Shown: in pieces, positions 60,241 to 64,000 of the stretch
How positions within the stretch are numbered: the stretch's first letter is position 1
How the letters are laid out: each line of letters starts with the position of its first letter
Source of the DNA: a bacterium
GTDB lineage: Bacteria > SZUA-182 > DTGQ01
Direction of reading: 5' to 3'
DNA: 64,000 nt
NCBI GenBank assembly: GCA_040755755.1
Contig: JBFLZW010000012.1
Location: forward strand, 1-64,000
Program-made: the position numbers and the translations under genes
Notes under the pieces: generated by a model
Database searches by the model: none
What the model was told of the DNA's origin: nothing
The model's input: only the letters and a program-made list of their open reading frames with translations

Positions 60241-60527
60241 AGTCTGCATATGAGATCATTAAAGGGCCCATGATTACGGAGAAGAGCACTGCTCAAAAGA
60301 AACTGTTCAATAAAGTCTCCTTTGAGGTCGACAAGCTGGCCAACAAGATTGAAATCAAGCAGGCTGTTCAGGATATTTTTAACGTTAAGGTAGATAAGAT
60401 ATCGGTCATTCATCTCATGGGCAAAAAAAGGCGGCTTGGTGTACATCAGGGTAAGAGAGCGGACCGGAAAAAGGCAATTGTAACTCTTGCCGAGGGAGAA
60501 ACCATCGAGCTTCTGGAAGGGCCTTAA
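60237..60527 (+). CDS. rplW: 50S ribosomal protein L23
   Basis: A 96-aa L23 at the tunnel exit, with the N-terminal IIKGPMITEKST and NKIEIKQAVQDIFNVKV. It overlaps rplD by 4 bp. Confidence 0.96.
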   Translation: MKSAYEIIKGPMITEKSTAQKKLFNKVSFEVDKLANKIEIKQAVQDIFNVKVDKISVIHLMGKKRRLGVHQGKRADRKKAIVTLAEGETIELLEGP

Positions 60528-60564
60528 CGTCACGGGATAATCACGGCAAAGGTAAAGGATTATT

Positions 60565-61395
60565 ATGGGGATAAAGGATTATAAGCCAGTTACACCGAGT
60601 TTACGAACCCAGACCGTCTCTACTTTTGAAGAGATTACCAAGGAGGAGCCTGAGAAATCGCTTCTGAGGAAGATGACTAAAACCGGCGGCCGGAATAATG
60701 TCGGTCGGCTGACTTCCCGGCATCGGGGTGGTGGTCACAAAAGACGGTACAGGATTATTGATTTCAAGAGGGATAAATTTTCGATTCCGGCCAAGGTTGT
60801 CAGCATCGAGTATGATCCCAATAGAAGTGCCCGCATTGCGCTTTTACATTATGCAGATGGTGAAAAGCGTTATATTCTGGCTCCGAACTCACTGGAAGTG
60901 GGAGCAAAAGTAATGTCAGGGCCTGAGGCTGAGATTCAGGCAGGAAATGCTCTTCCCTTGAAAAATATTCCGGTTGGAAGTGTTATTCATAATATCGAGT
61001 TAAAAAAAGGCAAGGGAGGACAACTGGTTCGCAGCGCGGGCACCAGTGCACAACTGTTGGCCAAAGAGGGCAGCTATGGACACGTACGGTTAACCTCCGG
61101 TGAAGTCCGGCTCGTTCATCTGGATTGCCTGGCAACTATCGGCCAGATAGGGAACATGGATCATGAAAATATCTCTCTCGGCAAGGCAGGTCGAACAACC
61201 TGGCTTGGCAGGAGAAGCAAGGTCCGGGGAGTGGCCATGAATCCTATTGATCATCCTATGGGTGGTGGCGAAGGTAAATCTTCCGGCGGGAGACACCCCT
61301 GTACTCCGTGGGGAAAGCCGACCAAGGGATATAAAACCAGAAGTAATAAACAAACCACCAAGTATATTATCAAAGGCAGAAAGAAGGGGAAATAG
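60565..61395 (+). CDS. rplB: 50S ribosomal protein L2
   Basis: A 276-aa L2. [20 protein letters not shown] and the peptidyl-transferase-proximal [20 protein letters not shown] are both present, so the functionally key histidine segment is intact. Confidence 0.98.
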   Translation: MGIKDYKPVTPSLRTQTVSTFEEITKEEPEKSLLRKMTKTGGRNNVGRLTSRHRGGGHKRRYRIIDFKRDKFSIPAKVVSIEYDPNRSARIALLHYADGEKRYILAPNSLEVGAKVMSGPEAEIQAGNALPLKNIPVGSVIHNIELKKGKGGQLVRSAGTSAQLLAKEGSYGHVRLTSGEVRLVHLDCLATIGQIGNMDHENISLGKAGRTTWLGRRSKVRGVAMNPIDHPMGGGEGKSSGGRHPCTPWGKPTKGYKTRSNKQTTKYIIKGRKKGK

Positions 61396-61404
61396 GAGGA
61401 AATC

Positions 61405-61689
61405 GTGGCACGGTCAATAAAAAAAGGGCCATATATTGATCATAATCTTTGGGAAAAGGTTGATAAGATGAATAAGGCCTTGGAAAAAAAAGTAATTAAA
61501 ACCTGGGCACGGAACTCAACTATTTTCCCTGAGATGGTAGGGCACACTATCGTGGTGCATAATGGACGAAAATTTATCCCGGTATACATTACGGAAAATA
61601 TGGTTGGACATAAGTTAGGCGAATTCGCACCTACTCGGACATTTCGTGGACATGGGTCCAAGAGCGAAAAATCAACTAGGGTAAAGTAG
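61405..61689 (+). CDS. rpsS: 30S ribosomal protein S19
   Basis: A 94-aa S19 starting at GTG (61405) with GGAGG upstream. [17 protein letters not shown] and [20 protein letters not shown] identify it. Three-base gap to rplV. Confidence 0.97.
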   Translation: MARSIKKGPYIDHNLWEKVDKMNKALEKKVIKTWARNSTIFPEMVGHTIVVHNGRKFIPVYITENMVGHKLGEFAPTRTFRGHGSKSEKSTRVK

Positions 61690-61692
61690 ACA

Positions 61693-62031
61693 ATGAAAGT
61701 AAAAGCTGTTACCAAACATTTACCGACAACTGCGCGCAAGGCCAAGCTTGTAGTTGACCTTATCCGGGGAAAGGGTCTTGAGGAGGCGATTAACATTCTA
61801 AAGTTTACTCCGAGGGCCGCATCTCCCATGATCGAGAAGGTTCTGCGGTCGGCCATGGCTAATGCCAAACAGAACAATGAGATTAAAGACGTCGATAAGC
61901 TTTATGTGTCTGAAATCAGCGCTCAACAGGGGCCGACTCTGAAACGATTCCAGCCAAGGGCCCGTGGACGGGCATTTCGGATTAAAAAAAGGACCAGTCA
62001 TATCTCAATAGTACTGGATGAGAGATTGTAG
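61693..62031 (+). CDS. rplV: 50S ribosomal protein L22
   Basis: A 112-aa L22. The tunnel-lining beta-hairpin (GPTLKRFQPRARGRAFRIKK) and the ARKAKLVVDLIRGK segment are conserved. Confidence 0.97.
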   Translation: MKVKAVTKHLPTTARKAKLVVDLIRGKGLEEAINILKFTPRAASPMIEKVLRSAMANAKQNNEIKDVDKLYVSEISAQQGPTLKRFQPRARGRAFRIKKRTSHISIVLDERL

Positions 62032-62043
62032 GAGGAATAGGTA

Positions 62044-62718
62044 TTGGGACAAAAAGTACACCCTCTTGGATTCAGATTAGGATATACCAAAACCTGGGAA
62101 TCAAAATGGTATTCAAAGAAGGAATACCGGAAAAACCTGCTTGAAGATTTGCATATTCGGGCATTTGTCAGAGAAAAACTCAAAAACGCCGGGGTTTCCC
62201 GCGTTGAAATCGAAAGAGCCTCTGACAGGGTAAAAATTAATATCCATACCGCACGACCCGGTATCATCATCGGGAAAAAGGGAACGGAAGTTGACAAATT
62301 AAAAGATGAAATTCAGGCCCTTACCCATAAGCAAATCTACATTAATATTCACGAGATACGGAAAGCGGAGATTGATGCCCAGTTAATAGCTGAAAATGTA
62401 GCTATGCAATTGGAACGAAGAGTCGCTTTCCGAAGAGCGATGAAAAAGAGGGTTACTGCTGCCCTGCGCTTCGGGGCTGAAGGAATTCGAATCTCCTGTT
62501 CAGGAAGATTGGGAGGCGCTGAAATGGCGCGTCGTGAATGGTATCGGGAAGGCAGGGTTCCGCTTCATACCTTACGTGCTGATATCGATTATGGAACGAC
62601 GATTGCACGAACTACCTATGGGGTAATAGGAGTGAAGGTATGGGTTTTTAAAGGTGAGGTCCTGTCAAAAGAGAAACCAGAGGGAGAGCAGTTAGACAGC
62701 GTCACCTATAACGTTTGA
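62044..62718 (+). CDS. rpsC: 30S ribosomal protein S3
   Basis: A 224-aa S3 starting at TTG (62044) with AGGAGG 6-7 nt before; the following [12 protein letters not shown] is the invariant S3 N-terminus, so the TTG is well supported. The KH domain ([20 protein letters not shown]) and C-terminal [20 protein letters not shown] are present. Confidence 0.97.
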   Translation: MGQKVHPLGFRLGYTKTWESKWYSKKEYRKNLLEDLHIRAFVREKLKNAGVSRVEIERASDRVKINIHTARPGIIIGKKGTEVDKLKDEIQALTHKQIYINIHEIRKAEIDAQLIAENVAMQLERRVAFRRAMKKRVTAALRFGAEGIRISCSGRLGGAEMARREWYREGRVPLHTLRADIDYGTTIARTTYGVIGVKVWVFKGEVLSKEKPEGEQLDSVTYNV

Positions 62719-62742
62719 GAAAACAAGCTGGAGTAATAAGTC

Positions 62743-63147
62743 ATGTTAATGCCGAATAAAGTAAGGTACCGGAAAGTCCAAAGGGGCAGAATGACCGGGA
62801 AAGCCTATCGTGGTTCAAGACTGGTTTTTGGTGATTATGGTTTAAAGGCCCTGGAGCCGGGGTGGATCACCAATCGGCAGATAGAGGCGGCTCGAATCGC
62901 GATCACCCGCTATGTGAAGAGAGGTGGAAAAGTCTGGATCAATGTTTTTCCCAGCAAACCGGTCAGCAAGAAACCTGCCGAAACAAGGATGGGAAAAGGA
63001 AAGGGTGCTCCGGAATTTTGGGTCGCGGTCATAAAGCCTGGTAAAATTCTCTACGAAATGGAAGGGGTGGCACCTGAAGTAGCCCGTGAAGCTATGAGAT
63101 TAGCTGCCCATAAGCTGCCAATTAGAACACGGTTTGTAGCCAGATAG
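62743..63147 (+). CDS. rplP: 50S ribosomal protein L16
   Basis: A 134-aa L16 beginning [16 protein letters not shown]. The [15 protein letters not shown] segment, including the Arg that is hydroxylated in some bacteria, is present. Confidence 0.97.
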   Translation: MLMPNKVRYRKVQRGRMTGKAYRGSRLVFGDYGLKALEPGWITNRQIEAARIAITRYVKRGGKVWINVFPSKPVSKKPAETRMGKGKGAPEFWVAVIKPGKILYEMEGVAPEVAREAMRLAAHKLPIRTRFVAR

Positions 63148-63158
63148 GTTTTAGGACT

Positions 63159-63374
63159 ATGAAAGCAAAAGAACTGAGAGATTATAGTGATGAAGAATTA
63201 GGACAAAAAGAGGCTGATTTACGTGAAGAGCTTTTTAAGCTCCGGTTTCAAGCCGCTTCCGGTCAATTAGAAAACTATATGAGAATCCGTCAGGTCAGGA
63301 AAGATATTTCCAGAGTGTTGACTGTATACCGGGAAAGATTGGCCAACAGGGAGAAACAGGGTGCAGGGGAATAG
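63159..63374 (+). CDS. rpmC: 50S ribosomal protein L29
   Basis: A 71-aa two-helix L29 ([32 protein letters not shown]). A short in-frame tail follows the second helix. It ends 4 bp before the rpsQ ATG. Confidence 0.95.
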   Translation: MKAKELRDYSDEELGQKEADLREELFKLRFQAASGQLENYMRIRQVRKDISRVLTVYRERLANREKQGAGE

Positions 63375-63378
63375 TTCC

Positions 63379-63633
63379 ATGAAGAGCAGGGGACAAAGGA
63401 AAAAAAGAACTGGTACCGTTGTCAGCGATAAAATGGATAAGACGGTAGTTGTAGAAGTCAAAAGAACTATCATTGATCCTACGTATAAAAAGGTTGTTCA
63501 GAAACGAAAACGGTATAAAGCGCATGATGAGGAAAACAAGTATAAAGTCGGCGATAAGGTTGTAATTATGGAAACGAGGCCATTGAGCAAAGATAAGCGG
63601 TGGCGGGTGGTAGCACCGTTATCCTCGAATTGA
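63379..63633 (+). CDS. rpsQ: 30S ribosomal protein S17
   Basis: An 84-aa S17 from the ATG at 63379, with AGGGGA upstream. [18 protein letters not shown] and [20 protein letters not shown] identify the family. A GTG at 63361 inside rpmC is in frame but not needed. Confidence 0.96.
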   Translation: MKSRGQRKKRTGTVVSDKMDKTVVVEVKRTIIDPTYKKVVQKRKRYKAHDEENKYKVGDKVVIMETRPLSKDKRWRVVAPLSSN

Positions 63634-63661
63634 ATATCAGGGGAATTGAGGGTATAATATT

Positions 63662-64000
63662 ATGGTTCAACTTCAAACAATGCTTGATGTAGCGGACAAT
63701 ACGGGAGCCAAAAGGGTGATGTGTATCAAGGTGCTGGGTGGATCCCGGAAACGATATGCTACGATCGGTGATGTCATTGTCGTTACCGTGAAAGAGGCTG
63801 CACCCACCTCGGCAGTGAAAAAAGGAACGGTCAATAAGGCTGTTCTGGTACGAACAGCCAAAGAAGTACGCCGTCCCGATGGCTCGTATATAAAATTTGA
63901 TCAAAATGCTGCAGTACTCATTAATAACCAGGGAGAGCCGATAGGGACACGAATTTTCGGACCGGTAGGCAGGGAATTGCGTGGCAAGAATTTTTCAAAG
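63662..64000 (+). CDS. rplN: 50S ribosomal protein L14 (partial, cut by window end)
   Basis: The first 113 residues of L14, beginning [20 protein letters not shown], with [17 protein letters not shown] near the end of the window. Family members are about 122 aa, so about nine codons lie outside the window. It begins the spc-type gene series. Confidence 0.96.
   Translation, partial: MVQLQTMLDVADNTGAKRVMCIKVLGGSRKRYATIGDVIVVTVKEAAPTSAVKKGTVNKAVLVRTAKEVRRPDGSYIKFDQNAAVLINNQGEPIGTRIFGPVGRELRGKNFSK

Overview
The window reads as a chromosome segment of a diderm (LPS-making) bacterium with a gene order like that of the former Deltaproteobacteria (Desulfobacterota-type). The signs are pyrG-kdsA-kdsD-kdsC, a MerR gene beside tRNA-Pro with pcm and an RpoS-like sigma factor, rpsF-ssb-rpsR-DUF2232-rplI-dnaB-alr, mlaEFD-radA-carD-ispD-ispF-gltX-cysS-rlmB, and the tRNA Thr-Tyr-Gly-Thr-tuf cluster running into the rif, str and S10 ribosomal operons. 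I cannot name a species; an uncultivated relative is plausible. Nearly all genes lie on the + strand. Consensus sigma-70 promoters with 16-18 bp spacers are easy to see, and non-ATG starts are common (TTG for rpoC, rpsC, rpsF and probably rplJ; GTG for gltX, rpsS and probably fusA).

Layout: 0.3-5.7 kb, CTP synthase and Kdo synthesis, then a SPOR-domain protein and a MerR regulator. 5.8-9.6 kb, two tRNA-Pro genes, an FAD-dependent dehydrogenase, pcm and an RpoS-like sigma factor. 10-15 kb, rho, rpmE, prfA, prmC and hisD. 15-22.4 kb is accessory: a strong promoter with a 440-nt leader drives two secreted multidomain proteins of 486 and 1700 aa that share an N-terminal module. 22.5-25.2 kb, a RelE/ParE-like toxin-antitoxin pair and a divergently transcribed SurA-like chaperone built as an internal duplication. 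25.6-41.6 kb, housekeeping genes for coenzyme A, ribosomal proteins, DNA replication, cell wall, outer-membrane lipid transport, recombination, isoprenoid precursors and aminoacyl-tRNAs. 41.7-64 kb, tRNAs and the translation/transcription super-cluster, ending inside rplN.

The most notable points are: two short MITE-like elements with terminal inverted repeats, 4-bp target duplications and a nested hairpin; a second repeat family (GGAGTCAGGAG type) that has entered cysS in frame; two tuf genes that appear identical over 1214 bp; no rplC between rpsJ and rplD; a four-cysteine insert in EF-Tu; a duplicated SurA; an MlaD with a long beta-rich C-terminal domain; and the secreted-protein pair at 15.8-22.4 kb, the best candidate for an undescribed system. 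I found no CRISPR array, rRNA gene, prophage or full-length transposase gene.
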